The notes under the pieces are model-generated. The model was not told where the DNA came from and did not search any database. It saw nothing but the letters and a program-made list of their open reading frames with translations. A program made the position numbers and the translations under genes. Below are positions 34,437 through 46,549 of a stretch of 64,000 bases of DNA, one piece after another. Source of the stretch: Nageia nagi (Eukaryota; Pinophyta). How positions within the stretch are numbered: position 1 is the first letter of the stretch; the number at the start of each line of letters is the position of its first letter. The DNA lies in the NCBI GenBank assembly GCA_050084985.1, contig JBITNC010000001.1:164548001-164612000 (forward strand). Direction: 5' to 3'.

Positions 34437-34610
34437 AACAGCCTTAAGGCTGAACAAATTACATTAACCTGGTAAACATATTTATACCTGCAATAGTGCA
34501 ACCAACTCAGTTCTCTTCATTTGCCTAAAAAACTCTACATGGGACACTCACAGCTATAACAACTTTCTATACAGCTCACACAAGATTCCTATGTGAGTAG
34601 TTCCAACTTC
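34437..34610 (-). repeat. Inverted copy of the copia-like LTR end
   Basis: Reverse complement of 32820-33000 with ~10% differences. No primer-binding site follows, so this is a solo or 3' LTR piece. Confidence 0.65.
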
Positions 34611-34874
34611 CTCGAACGGCTTACTTTGTCTTTACCTTGTCACATCATATGATGTAATAAACCTTAACATTACATCGTGATCCAAACATGGGTAGGGTAC
34701 TAGGGATACAACAATACAATTAACTATATGATGAATTAGGACATAATAATAGTTCATCGAGTACACGCAGGGCACAAATAGGGACACACACATCTATTAG
34801 CAAGAAGTAATATTGGAAATAACTTCACTATGCTTCTTTAGTGGAATGGCCTCACTTCTATTGACAATAGTTAT

Positions 34875-35075
34875 GATCAGGGACACACACATGCAATCAT
34901 AAACTATCAACAATTGTGATTGGGGACACACACATCCAATCACAATCTATAAATTGAACTAAGTTTTACTGATATACACCATTTTCTGAATGGAGACAAA
35001 CTCATCCATTCACCTTAAATTCAGCATGACCTTTCACTCGTCCATTCGATCTTTGATCATCTGTGACTCACAAAG
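34875..35075 (-). repeat. Reverse copy of the ~200-bp inverted repeat
   Basis: GGACACACACATCCAATCAC, TTGAACTAAGTTTTACTG and GACAAACTCATCCATTCACC are the reverse complement of 33935-34170. Confidence 0.75.
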
Positions 35076-35454
35076 GATCTTCAAAATCCCAATCATTAAA
35101 TGCACATTGAATGTTGTTATAAAATACTTATCTCCCCCAAAGTGAACTATTCACTTGCACAAATAAGTTTTATGGTTATGATTAAATTTTCACATAGCTC
35201 TCCCAACCAAATTAAATCATGTGTAGACATTGATTTTGGCAAAGGATATAGCTTTCTCGCTAAAATAGGCTGTGGATGTTGGAGACTTCTGTTCCCTTGA
35301 ACAAAGGGTCTTTTAGAGGCCAAAAAAGAGCAATAGAACCAAAAATATCTAAGCTAGAAAGAAAAATGAGAATTAAGCATAATACAAAATATGTCATGTT
35401 TCCATACGAACCCATTTTATTTGCTTCATTTGATAGATTTTACTAATTAAGATT

Positions 35455-35810
35455 AACTAAGCATAATCTAAAATATGTGATGTTCCTGATTTGATAGATG
35501 TTACCATGACTATTATTGAATTTCTCAACCTTTTGGGACACTAACTTAACCCCATCATAAATTAAATGGAATAAAGGTCTTTGAACCCATGCAGAATAAT
35601 GGTTTTAAAATATTTAGATTTTTGTATAGTTTTAAAAGCATAATATAAAATATGTGATGTTACTGATTTGATAGATGTTACTATGCCTATTATTGAATTT
35701 CTCAAGTACACTAACTTTACCCTATCATAAAGTAAATGGAATAAAGGTCTTTGAACCCATGCAAAATAATTGTTATAAATATTTAGACTTTTGAATAGTT
35801 TTAAAACTAT
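35455..35810. repeat. ~175-bp tandem duplication
   Basis: Copies at about 35458-35634 and 35637-35808, both carrying AAATATGTGATGTT, GATTTGATAGATGTTAC, AATGGAATAAAGGTCTTTG and AACCCATGCA. Confidence 0.85.
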
Positions 35811-35999
35811 TCAAAAGTTACGACCTTATGTAAACACATAGGATACGGCAATCAATTGAATAGTGTTATTCATCTTCCAAGAATATAAAATGTAATCTCT
35901 CATTCTATTATTACATCGAGAGGTGTTCTACAATGACAAACAAGGGGAGGTAGAGACCTTATTTGTCACTTGTGTGAGTTTAACAATAATTAAATGGTT

Positions 36000-38280
36000 G
36001 AAATTGAACCAAAACTCTTTTTATAAATAGATGGTCGAAATTAATCCACAACTCTTTTTTTCATATTTAATTGTTGTAATACGATATTTATTATATTTTT
36101 TTTATAAATAATATTTGTGTGATATTTATTGCATCTTTATATATAATTTTTTTATATTTTTATTTAATAATATTTATATAATGTATAAAGATATTTAAGA
36201 TAAATACCTCAAGATTGATACGTCGACGTTTTGTAAATATATAATTAAGATATCTAAGCTAGTTTAATATCCAAACAAAGCAAATATCTTTCTTTTGCAA
36301 TCTGAGTTTACTTGAACCAATCTCCAACAGAGTATCAATGACTTAGCATACATAATGGATGTCTATCTTTACTTTGTATTAAAACATGTCAGTCCCACAC
36401 TATGTTTTATTTCATTATGCACTTATCTAAATTAGTCGATCTATTGATTAATGATTGTTTTTCATGCTTTTTCATCCTGCATAAGACTCACATGTTAGTC
36501 ACAGATTTCAATACATGTACGAGGAATCAAATTCCTTGAGAGAGCACACCTTGTTACTAACAGTTGTCCTTTGCTGGACTTGTTAATACTCGTAATTGGC
36601 TTGGGAACATAGATTAGTTCACTCTAAGAGATTATATAACTACGAGAAGATCAATGTTCATAGTATATGCAAGACATGCATTTCTAAAATAAACTATGTA
36701 CAATTCGTCAATCACCAATTGATCCCATCAAGTCAATTCTTAATGACGAAATTGTCAAGAGCCTGTAGTAAGAGGATTCATCCTAAACAAGTAGGTGGTG
36801 GTTAACTCACTTCCACTACAGGCTATCTATTTAGATTAGGGTAATCAGTTTATAAAAACTATTGCCTTTTATTTTCAGGATGTACGTAGAAATATATGTC
36901 ATTTACACCTACAGGTTTACTAAAATAGTCTATCCCACGTGACATTTCTAGCCATTTTAGCCATACCTTTATAAATAGTTATTTCAGCATTAGTGTTCGC
37001 CTTTAAAGTTTAAAGTTGAGGCAGTATATACACCAATAAGAGTAATTACTATAGTCATCAATTACCTTGAAAGAACCAACAAAAGATCTGATAAAGTTCA
37101 AGAGAGAGTGGCCATGATTGAGTTAGCCTAGTTGGATCTTGGAGGGTTGCAAAGAATTTCTCACAGCTCACACAATCCTAGATTTATCAACTTGAAGAAG
37201 ACAAGAAATTGGTAATGTATATTTTTCAAAACATATTCAGGGAAAGTGATGATGCTGTCCTCAATAATGACAGAATGGCTGATGAAAGTCAATTTAGGGT
37301 TGGGCGGTGGGGGCAGGGGGCTCCAAGTGACTAAAATATAGTTGTGACAGACACCAATCCTTCAAAGGAACATATTGACAAATACAACGTCAACTATGGG
37401 ACATGAAGACAAATACCGCGTTGATTATGGATATGGTCTTCAGATACAGGCATCACATTTTTTAAGACCTTAGATACAGATACATCTACAAGTACATATA
37501 AATACACACATTTCATAAATTAAAAAATAACATAGAACATGACAAATATTTTTCGTTGTAAAGGTGACAATTTCATTAGTTATGAGTTGTAAAATCTTAG
37601 TTTTTATGGTTGCTTTTTAATTTTTTACTGTACTCCTAAAAATTAATTAACAATTCCTCTTTTTTTTTGAATTTTATAAATCCCATTTTGTTGGTACTTC
37701 TTCATGCACATTGGATTGTATCCTTATGTGCCTCTATACATTATCATATCTGTATGACCGTATCTCTGTGGAACACGTGGATATGAATATCTGGGTAATG
37801 GGGAATTTGTATCTGATACTTTGTTGCCCTTCCTAACTACTTTATTGATCATCTTTGACAAGATAAAAGATAAGGAGCTCTAAAAAAGTACTGAGAGGGG
37901 AGGAATTCAATTTGTAGAAATGCCAATAAACTGAATTAGGCGTCCAAATACTTGTGAATGCATTATCATCCATGGAGATGACAGTTGATTCTGAAGATGC
38001 GTTCAGTATGCATGAATAGTCGGAGGAGGAAACTCAACCTGAATGCTACATTGCAGATGCTGATATTTTATAATGAGTGGGATGTGGAAGTAATGGAGTT
38101 TCGACTTACTCATTCTAAATGTTTCAATCTTGGACCGAAAATAGCAGAACCATGATGGATCAAAGGTTTAATGAGACAATCTAAGACGTGCACTTTCGGA
38201 GAAAGGCTTAGAAGTGTATCTGAATATAATCCTTGCAAAGCCATTCAGCGATTTGGAAAAACTCGGTTAAAAAAACATCT
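36000..38280. other. Intronic stretch without recognised gene
   Basis: Very AT-rich at 36050-36250; the remainder has only short frames. The words ATACA(G/A)ATACA near 37380-37500 hint at a small degenerate repeat. No domain seen. Confidence 0.4.
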
Positions 38281-38289
38281 AATATTTTA

Positions 38290-38790
38290 TAAAAAATTAT
38301 TTAAATACAAAATCTTAGTAACAATAGTAATAATAATAATGATAAATTTTTGGTTAAAAATAATAATAATTTGATCAGTTAAATTTTTGGCTAAAAAATA
38401 ATAATTTCGTCCTACCCTGATTAGAATAATAAAAATTGCCTAAAAATAAAATTGACTTAAATTTAAAAAATTATACGCTTAAAAGATAAAAGAATTTGTA
38501 GTAAAAATTACGTTTATTTTATACAATTATATTTTTACATTAAAATATAAATATTGAGTTATTAAAATAATTAAAAATTTAAATAAAAATTAATTTAAAA
38601 GTTAAAAAAAACTTACATATATAAAATTAAAATTCTAAATTTTAGGTAAAAAACCTTGAACTTAAAAATAAAACAAATGCAATCCTAAAAATCAAAACAT
38701 AAAAAAAGACAACAATTTTTTTTAAAAAATGAAATATAAAAAAGACAACAATTTAAAAAAAAAATTGAAATATAAAAAAGACAACAGTAA
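38290..38790. repeat. AT-rich low-complexity block with a ~30-bp triplet repeat
   Basis: Almost pure A/T for 500 bases. At its right end AAAAAAGACAACA recurs three times (about 38700, 38740 and 38775) with AATATAAA between. The block ends sharply at GTAAGGCGGCTAGC. Confidence 0.7.
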
Positions 38791-40080
38791 GGCGGCTAGC
38801 TGAGTGCGCCCCTGTGTTGGGTGCCTATGCTCCAGAAATTGACTTTGTCAAAAGACCAGAGTTTTTGGGTAGCCTTAAATATTTCCAAAAGCACATCATC
38901 CAAGTATCTGCCTTCTAATATCAAAATTTTGTGAAGTCCTTGGGATGCGATAGAGGAATTCAACTTCTATAGTCGTCTCCCTAGGCCCTAAATAGATATG
39001 GGTGATCTCAGTCACACAATTTGAAGCACTATTCTTCAAGGTCTGTAGCTTAACATCTTGTGCCTTGCTGCTTAGTACCAGCATATTATTGAAGAGCTTG
39101 AGTGCTTAGCCGTTGTGTTAGGTATATGCCTCCACATTGAATACCTTTTATTTCATCGACAGGTTTCATGCTCATGCTTCTCGTTTTTCTCTACAATTTC
39201 AGTGATAGCCTTTCAACAGTTCTCCACATGTGCATACAGGGCTTGGAAACAATACAAAAGTCCTATTGCACAGACTCTGTGTTGATATCACTATGTGATA
39301 GCCCCTGACCCTTTTGATGTTGGTGAGATTTTCCTTCTTTGAATCTAAAAGTGTTTTTGAAATAGTTAAATCAGATAGTAATCTTCAAGCCAAAAAGAGA
39401 AACCGGTGCTAAAAATGTATCACAACTGGTCTAGACTCTAGCAAATTAACAACACATTGTTCAAAATTGGAGTAGGGAAATCTTATAAGACACACGCTAA
39501 CACAGTTCTGAAACAACCTGACACACGTCCCAGTTTCTATGACAAAAAGTACTAAATAAATTAGCCATATGAAGTCCAACACACATCTATTGATGAAATG
39601 CCATGAACTAGTTTTCTGTAGGCCGGACTACTCTTTCAGTAAATGTAGACAATAAGTCCAAGGAAGTCATCCCCAAGCTGGGGCGAAGAACGATAAACGG
39701 GTTTGGAAGTTTTGCAAACACACAATCCTAGATGTCAGAAATTGCATGTGTGTTGAAAGTCAACTGTATAAAATATTACATTACAACTGTATCCCACACC
39801 TTGTGGGATTTTGTACTATGAGCTTCCATTCAGAATGTCCGATGTACGTATGCTACATTAATTGTTACAATATTGTTGAAACTTTGAAAGTACCCTAATA
39901 AATATGTTTCCGAGTTGGCTAACATAATGATGCATGTATCATTCTCTCACCTAAACTCTATGTAGTGAATCTGAGTATGAAACAGGGGTAAGGCACATTT
40001 GTACCATTAATAGCCTTTTTTGATGTGAATTTACTTTGGCTTTGGCATGTATTTTGCATGCGTTGAACTTATATTGAAAT
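38791..40080. other. Last part of the giant intron, no recognised content
   Basis: Mixed-composition sequence without a convincing frame. The branch-point region precedes the acceptor at 40094. Confidence 0.4.
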
Positions 40081-40094
40081 TTGGTTGTTCTCAG

Positions 40095-40174
40095 ATGTTC
40101 TTAAAGAAAAGCATGTAATCGATGGTTCACAAACAGAGGAGCAGCAGACAGATGTAGATGTTGTTGTAAAATAG
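40095..40174 (+). CDS. Universal stress protein, last exon (26 residues and stop)
   Basis: The exon follows a good acceptor (TTGGTTGTTCTCAG). With the phase-1 G from position 365 it reads DVLKEKHVIDGSQTEEQQTD and then a Val-rich end with a TAG stop at 40172-40174. The composition (charged, Glu/Gln/Asp-rich) fits the low-complexity acidic tail of the upstream exon. Plant USPs of this type have variable hydrophilic tails after the conserved VVVRYPDD, so the tail cannot be confirmed by family conservation alone. The frame match, splice site and sudden non-repetitive sequence support it. cDNA evidence would settle it. Confidence 0.72.
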
Positions 40175-40450
40175 AACCTGCGGACAGATAATGCCAAAGA
40201 AAAAATGAAGCCTAAATGAATTTTTTGAAACTAGGCAGCAAGTTATAAGGATGTGATGATGCGTATGAAATTTACTGTGTATTTCCTTGTGTTGTTTTGT
40301 GAAGGCTATATGCCCATTTGCAGTCGCTAGCTTAATGCCTTCGATGTCTCAGCAAGAATCAGTTGTACTTATGTTGATTTAGTTTCTTCTGTACTCTAAA
40401 TTCAGGTCCTTTTAAGCTCAATGTTTGAATTGGATTCATTGTCCTTAATG
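40175..40450 (+). other. Probable 3' untranslated region of the USP gene
   Basis: About 275 bases of non-repetitive, mixed-composition sequence follow the stop codon, unlike the AT-rich repeats further right. No canonical AATAAA is obvious, so the end is a guess. Confidence 0.35.
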
Positions 40451-41205
40451 TTTGTACCTTGGTGTTTGCTATGTTCAATTTTCACCATAAGTATTATTAT
40501 ATTGTTTTAGAAATTGATGATTGTTTGTTCATATGGTAGAATGTGTTCTGGAGGATATATTGTTTGCTGTCAATTGTGTGATTAGGTTATCTTACTTGGT
40601 GCTTATCTTAGACTCCTTAGAAGTTTACATAAGAATTAAATATGTTATTAAGTATAATTATTACAAGTGCATAATGATTTAGAAATTAATATTTTGTATG
40701 GAAATTATTTTTTCGGGAAAATTGCTTATAGCTTAGAAATTACGAATAGGGATATCTCTTTCACCAAAGTTTCTTAGGATTTACATTTTATCTCGATCAT
40801 ACTTTTTATAACTTAACAAGACTTTTTGTCATGAACGCCTGATTAAAGGTAGAAAGTTTTGAATATAAATCAAAGATTTTAACCTTCCCACTTTCCAACT
40901 CCTCTAATAATAACTCTCAGAAATTGCAATATTAATTGTTGCTCTTCAACTGAATTAATTGCAAGTATAAACTAGGTACAAATAAGATGGTTTAAAAGCT
41001 ATAAATTAAGAACCTTGAATAGAAGTACAAGTTCAATGAAAGAATATATAAAAAGATACAAATTTTAAAATCAAAATATTGAGTATGAATAAGAATTAAA
41101 AAAAAAGAACTTGTGCCTGTGAATAGAAAAATGTAATTTCGAAGTATTGAAATAATTTGTGGATTATATAAATTTTACTTTTTAAATATTTCATTAATTA
41201 TTAAT
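40451..41205. other. Downstream intergenic, nothing recognised
   Basis: AT-rich, no open frame of interest. Confidence 0.45.
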
Positions 41206-41210
41206 AAAAT

Positions 41211-41572
41211 TGTAACATTTAATGTTATTTGTGTACGCGGAAAATGCATGTGAACATATGAAGTGTATGACATCACATGAATATTGTAGGAAGTAAAACT
41301 AATTGTAGGTGTTAGTTTGTGTGATTTTAATTTAGAAATTGAATCGAACAATAGTTATGCAATAATAAGACATGTGATATGAAGTACAATATTGTAACAT
41401 TTAATGTTATTTGTGTACGTGGAAAATGCATGTGAACATATGAAGTGTATGAAATCACATGAATATTGTAGAAAGTAAAACTAATTGAAGGTGTTATTTT
41501 GTGTGGATTTAATTTAGAAATTGAGTTGAACAATAGTTATGCAATAATAAGACGTGATATGAAGTACAATAT
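41211..41572. repeat. 182-bp tandem duplication
   Basis: Copies 41211-41392 and 41393-41572 start TGTAACATTTAATGTTATTT and end GATATGAAGTACAAT. About 95% identical by eye. Confidence 0.92.
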
Positions 41573-41579
41573 GATAAAT

Positions 41580-43290
41580 TGATGAAGTAACATAAATCTT
41601 CTAGTACATATGAAAGAAAATGGATATGTAAGGAACAAATAAAATAAAAAGTAGATAATATAACAATGGTCAAAATTATTTTTAGATGGTTATTTTATTA
41701 TAATTTTAATATTTAAATTATGGTTTTGGGTGAATTTTCTAAATGTATTTGGAAGTTTTTATTAAAGAAAATATGATGTGATATGATATTTTTTCTTTTT
41801 TGAATTATAGGTATAGATCATTTGAGACAATTATATAAAATTATAGATTTGTATGAATTTATGAAATAATCATATATTTTTGAAATGATGATGTTTACCT
41901 TTAAAATGGTGTTATTGATGTGGTCTTTTTCATTCGATTTTAGAAATCATCTTTTCGTAATACATTTTGTATAACTTTGGTTACATTTTAGGGAAGGAGT
42001 ATGAAAAATATATAACAAGGATTCCTCCTAAACTATTGATGGGATTTTCATGTTGATGTTTGGAATATCATAAATAATAAGCAATCATAAAATGCAAGCT
42101 ATAACAAGGTTCATGTAAATGAATAAAACATACAAATGATATCTTTCTATTCCAATGTGTAGAGAGATGTTGAGCTTATAAATGTGTAGATAAGACTAAA
42201 GAAGGGATTATTAATAGTCACATACATTGTGTATCTACATATTCACAAGTTTAATATGTCGCCTTCTTATTTTTTATCCACTTCGAGAAATTTGAGTTTG
42301 GTCCAAATAAATTGACATTCTTCTTAAAATCTTGCTTTTTAAAGTTTGATTTTACATTGCTTATATTAGTGGTAGCAGAAGAATAATTGAAGTCCCTAGT
42401 TTCAAGCAGTACTTTCTATACATTGGTAGCATCATCTCTAGCAAGAACCAAACATTTTTATTATTTGTTTTGACATATATATAAGGGCATCAACATATTT
42501 CTAAACAAAAAACTATAATATCTTCAAAAAATTTATGTTTTATAATTTAACATAATTCAATGAATCCATAAGTGTTACAACGCATCTTTAGTAGCAATTA
42601 GTTCAACAATCCTAGCTTTTCTAGCAATGTTGATATTGAAGTGACTACCAAAAGTTTGGATGAGAGTTTTCAAATAGGGATTGGCTATTTGAGAAAGGCA
42701 TATAACCAACTGAATGATTTGTAAGGATTTGGAAAGAAATTTGCTTGTAGTGTTTTATCATTAAAAAATAAATTTGGCTCATGCATGTAGAGCTAGAGCT
42801 TCTCTTCCTCATAATAACCAATAACTCATAATTAAGGTGATCCTTTTTGGGTTCATTGAATGTGAATTCATTTTTTAATTGTAGTTGATTGATGTGTATA
42901 GTTTATATTATCCATGCTTATATATATATTTGAGAAATTGAGATGTTTAGTTGATTGGATGGTAGCAGGTGGGTTGAAATGAATTAGGACTCAATAATTC
43001 ATTATATAATATCCTTTTAAGTTAACTAAAATTTTCTTTAGATACCACCTAAACCTAGATAAGCTTATCTAACAATTTTTGATGTTTCAATGGCTAAGAG
43101 ATGGATAAGGGATGTTTGTAGTGCTAGCTTGACATAACATCATGAAACAAGCTCAATATCATTAGATTGATTCAAATGTGGTTCTATAATATGAGAGGCG
43201 ATTAGATATAAATGCACAAATAAAGGAAGTATTTCATGAATAAATGTTGCAAAATACACATATTGGGTTGCCTCTTTTATATATATCTTT
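41580..43290. other. Intergenic AT-rich stretch, nothing recognised
   Basis: No frame above 60 codons and no visible repeat. Confidence 0.45.
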
Positions 43291-43299
43291 GCTTTTTAT

Positions 43300-44390
43300 T
43301 GTTATATCATTTAAGATGAATATGTTATTTCATCTTTGCTGCTACTAATGATATAACTTTATGGAATGAATACATATGCTTTATGGAGATGTTTCTTATC
43401 CTCTCATTGCAAGTTCTTTGCATATGATTACACACTAAATTACCATATCTTGTCCTATAACAATTAATGTAAAGAGGGTCAATATACATTATACATTTCT
43501 TTTTGACTCAAATATTTTTGAAGATAGGGTAGTTTTCTATCATTTATTTCCTTTGCAAGCATAATTAAATTTCATTTCACTAAAATTATAAAGGGGGCAA
43601 CTATTGACACCTGATACCTTTTATTCAAATATAGTTTTCATGTTACTTAATTGGTAATATGTTATATTTTAATGTTATATCTTATATTATTATCATTCAA
43701 GCCAACTTATGTCCCCTTTTCATGTTGTTTGTCTTTTTGTGTGCAAGGACCCTAGTGTTGATGCTCTTCTATAGGCATGCATTAGGGTAGTTCTCTCACA
43801 TATAAAATGAGATAACGTACATTGAGAAGACTATACAATTTTAATCTCGATAGTTAAGCTTAATAAAATTATAATGTCTTTCGATGTCACTTATTGATAT
43901 TAGGATTTGTTATCAAACGAACATCTATCATTCATCTTTCTCTATTATATGCTAGATAAGGCTTATCAGATTTATTATACTACTAGGAAACTAGATTGCA
44001 AAGATTAATTTGTAGGAGCCATAACGTTGATATTATCTATTGTGTATACACTACCCTAGGTATCTTTGTAGGTTTATAACTTCATGTTCATTATTGAGTC
44101 TTGCATTCCAAGGTTCCATCTTCGTGACAAGCTAGATATGAACATATGATTGGTCATATAGGTATGGTGAAAAGTATATTGCTCTTGATCTCTTTCTCAT
44201 AGGAAGTAAGTTTGATCTAATAATATGAATATTATTCTCATTGATCTACTCTATTATATTTGAGACATTTCTTTCCTTATTATTTTATACTTAGTCAATT
44301 CATAGGATACACAATTTCATTCTATAATACTTAGTCAATTCATAGGATACACAATTTCATTCAATAACAATTTCCTATATTCATATTAGA
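43300..44390 (+). repeat. Left LTR-like repeat of a decayed Ty3/gypsy element
   Basis: Two blocks here (about 43300-43440 and 44228-44385) match 51001-51140 and 51153-51280 in the same order and orientation, for example TTATATCATTTAAGATGAAT and CTCATTGATCTACTCTATT. The ~790 bases between the blocks are missing from the right copy. A 40-bp tandem duplication (44288-44327, 44328-44367) lies inside. Exact LTR ends are not visible. Confidence 0.55.
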
Positions 44391-44725
44391 AATATATGTA
44401 TAATTAGCTAAAAGCATTAATTTTAAACATCTATAATGAATCTTACTGGTTGAGATCATTATTATTTTCTCTTCTTCGTATGGTTCCCAAGGTGAATATT
44501 AACTGATGAAGTAAAGTCATTTTATACTTCTTACTCTTCTACCTTCTAGTTTACAATTCTTTCTCTATTTTCAACATTACCTTATTCAGAAAAAGCTCGA
44601 ATCTGTTCCTCCATAAACATTTTTACTTTCATTTGATAACCAATGATGGGATCACTACTATATGTATAAAATAATAAAGAATTTATGAAGACTTGCAAAT
44701 GTTAACTCTGCTTAGGATCATCGTT

Positions 44726-44872
44726 TGTTGGTTGAGTTGGTCATGATGTGACCCTATTTCATAGAGTGTCCCATTTTCAAATCCCACTAAGAGTGATACA
44801 ATGTACTCCCTACAGTCGTACCATAGACTACTCTTAGTCTCCCGAGGACGTTAATAAAATTTCTTTCTTTCT
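44726..44872 (+). mobile_element. SINE copy 1
   Basis: A box TGGTTGAGTTGG at 44729 and B box TTTTCAAATCCCAC at 44774. Further on come GTACTCCC and AGACTACTCTTAGTCTCC, ending TTAATAAAATTTCTTTCTTTC. It shares this layout and the tail with 51774-51926, which defines a family. Confidence 0.7.
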
Positions 44873-45159
44873 AGTTCACAAAAATGTAAATGTTAACCTC
44901 CTTGAAATTTTGGTGGTTTGATGAAGTTTCTTCTATTTATTTAGGGAATGTACTTCCAACTATCTAAGTATCATTCTCCAAAGCCTCTATTATTCATTAC
45001 CATTTATGATAGCAATTGATCATCAATAGGTATAACTTCAATAGTTTACTTGTTATTCTATGTAAATTTATCCACCAATCATTCTCTATCTTCATTAGAT
45101 GTACCTTATGGCTCTATAGGATGATGTATTTCATCATTTTTAACATTGTTAAGGATCAT

Positions 45160-45970
45160 TATTCCTAAAAGACATTAAAATGTATGGAGATATCTTGAAT
45201 ACAATCTTACTAAAAAGTGTTTTTTTGAAGTATTTATTGAGAATGTTGTACAAAAATTAAAATATGCTACTATGCTTTTTAAAAATGAGAATTTTATGGA
45301 TATGATTGCCAAAGTAATAGAATATGAAAAAACATTGGTACAAACTAGTGAACTTAGGTACAATAATAATAATCTCGAGGATAACACCAAGAAGTTAAAT
45401 TTGAAGAAAGAGGATAATATATATAATGCAATTGAAGAGAGTAAAAAAGAATCTCCCAAAGAAAAAAAAAGAGTGAAAGGAAATTCATTTAGTTATAGAT
45501 CAAACCAAGGAAACTTTTTAAGCTTATCTTGAGAAGGGTTTAATTCAGAGAGTCAAGGGTAGATAATTCAAGGACATCGATGAGAAACCCCATTGGTATA
45601 GGCCTAATACATATTGTGGATACCATTAAGTAAAAGTATACCAATAATTGTTATGAAATAAATAAAAGATTGAGTAAGATCTTGGAGAGTGAAAATGTTA
45701 AGTATGTTAATAAAGAGATCATGATTATATCTTATGTAAATGCGACCAATCAAATAATCTCAATGTTGAATATGATCATTCATGGTGAAGAGAAGGAAGA
45801 ACAAGAAAATAATATTGCCATAAGAGAAATAAAGAGAGGAATTCCTAACTATATAAATGCTCAAAGAAATGAAGGACCATTTACTTCTTCCCATATTCAT
45901 ACTTCTTCTTATGATATTGTGTATCAAAGGAAAAATACTCTAGTTAATATTGATATAGATGACTTATAAA
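45160..45970 (+). pseudogene. Ty3/gypsy gag remnant
   Basis: A run of short plus-strand frames: MLFKNENFMDMIAKVIEYEK and TLVQTSELRYNNNN (45272-45532), then a 99-codon Glu/Ile-rich frame (45670-45969). The first resembles the end of plant gypsy gag (a helical I-x-Y-E-K...L segment before a charged linker). It lies directly before a retropepsin remnant, which supports the call. No zinc knuckle is visible. Confidence 0.45.
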
Positions 45971-46059
45971 TTGTTTATGAATAAGATAAGAAAGCACTCT
46001 ATGAAGCATTGAAATCAAAAGAAGTTTTGTTTAACTTAGCGACAAGTATTTTTGTAGAT

Positions 46060-46490
46060 ATGATTGAATCTCTTGAATAGATTACTATGATCAAGTTTGA
46101 TGATGAAGAGGTACCTCCACAAGATCATATATATCAAAATATTTGCTTTGCATATCAAAGTTAAAATGTATAATAAACCTATCAAGAATGTGATGCTAGA
46201 TAATGGATCTAGTCTAAATATATAACATCTCAAGTTCATTAAGGAGTTTGAGAATAAAAACTTCCCAAGATGAAGAAGATAATAACTATAATCAAGGGAT
46301 TTGATAATGGAGGAAAATAATATAATGTGTATATCTATATTCTCATCCAAATTGGAACCAAGATAGTTCATACCAAGACCTATGTCATGGATATAAAGTT
46401 GTTATATAGTCTCATTTCATTTCCACCTCTCAAAAAGAGGAAGGATGCTAAAATTTCAAGACCTCAACATAAGAAAAATAGGAATCTTAG
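46060..46490 (+). pseudogene. Ty3/gypsy retropepsin (protease) remnant
   Basis: On the plus strand from about 46148: LHIKVKMYNKPIKNVMLDNG then SSLNI, the retropepsin active-site strand with D-N-G for the usual D-(T/S)-G. After a TAA comes HLKFIKEFE, then IKGFDNGG and IYILIQIGTKIVHTKTYVMD, with YSL where plant gypsy elements have Y-x-L-L-G-R-P. The order and spacing match the protease region of plant gypsy polyproteins. No reverse transcriptase or integrase follows; pol has been lost. Confidence 0.7.
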
Positions 46491-46549
46491 GATAATCTAT
46501 GATTCTTTTCAAATATTCATTAAAGTGAAGGATTAAGATAAATTAGTCA

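Larger units (their letters stand above)
366..40094 (+). other. Giant intron of the USP gene (39,729 bp)
   Basis: The donor is AAAAG/GTAAGT at 365/366. The acceptor is at 40094/40095, where a T-rich stretch (TTTGGTTGTTCTCAG) precedes the last exon. Joining them keeps the frame: the leftover G of the first exon pairs with AT to give GAT, and the frame continues 26 codons to a TAG. The intron holds all the transposons and pseudogenes listed between these coordinates, on both strands. Introns of tens of kilobases filled with LTR retrotransposons are well known in conifers. What I see is the splice signals and the frame; that no further exon lies inside is inferred. Confidence 0.72.

Noticed and set aside
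45175-45459. 94-codon hydrophobic minus-strand frame
   Set aside because: It is the antisense of the gag remnant; its Leu/Ser-rich composition comes from the complementary Lys/Glu/Asn codons.
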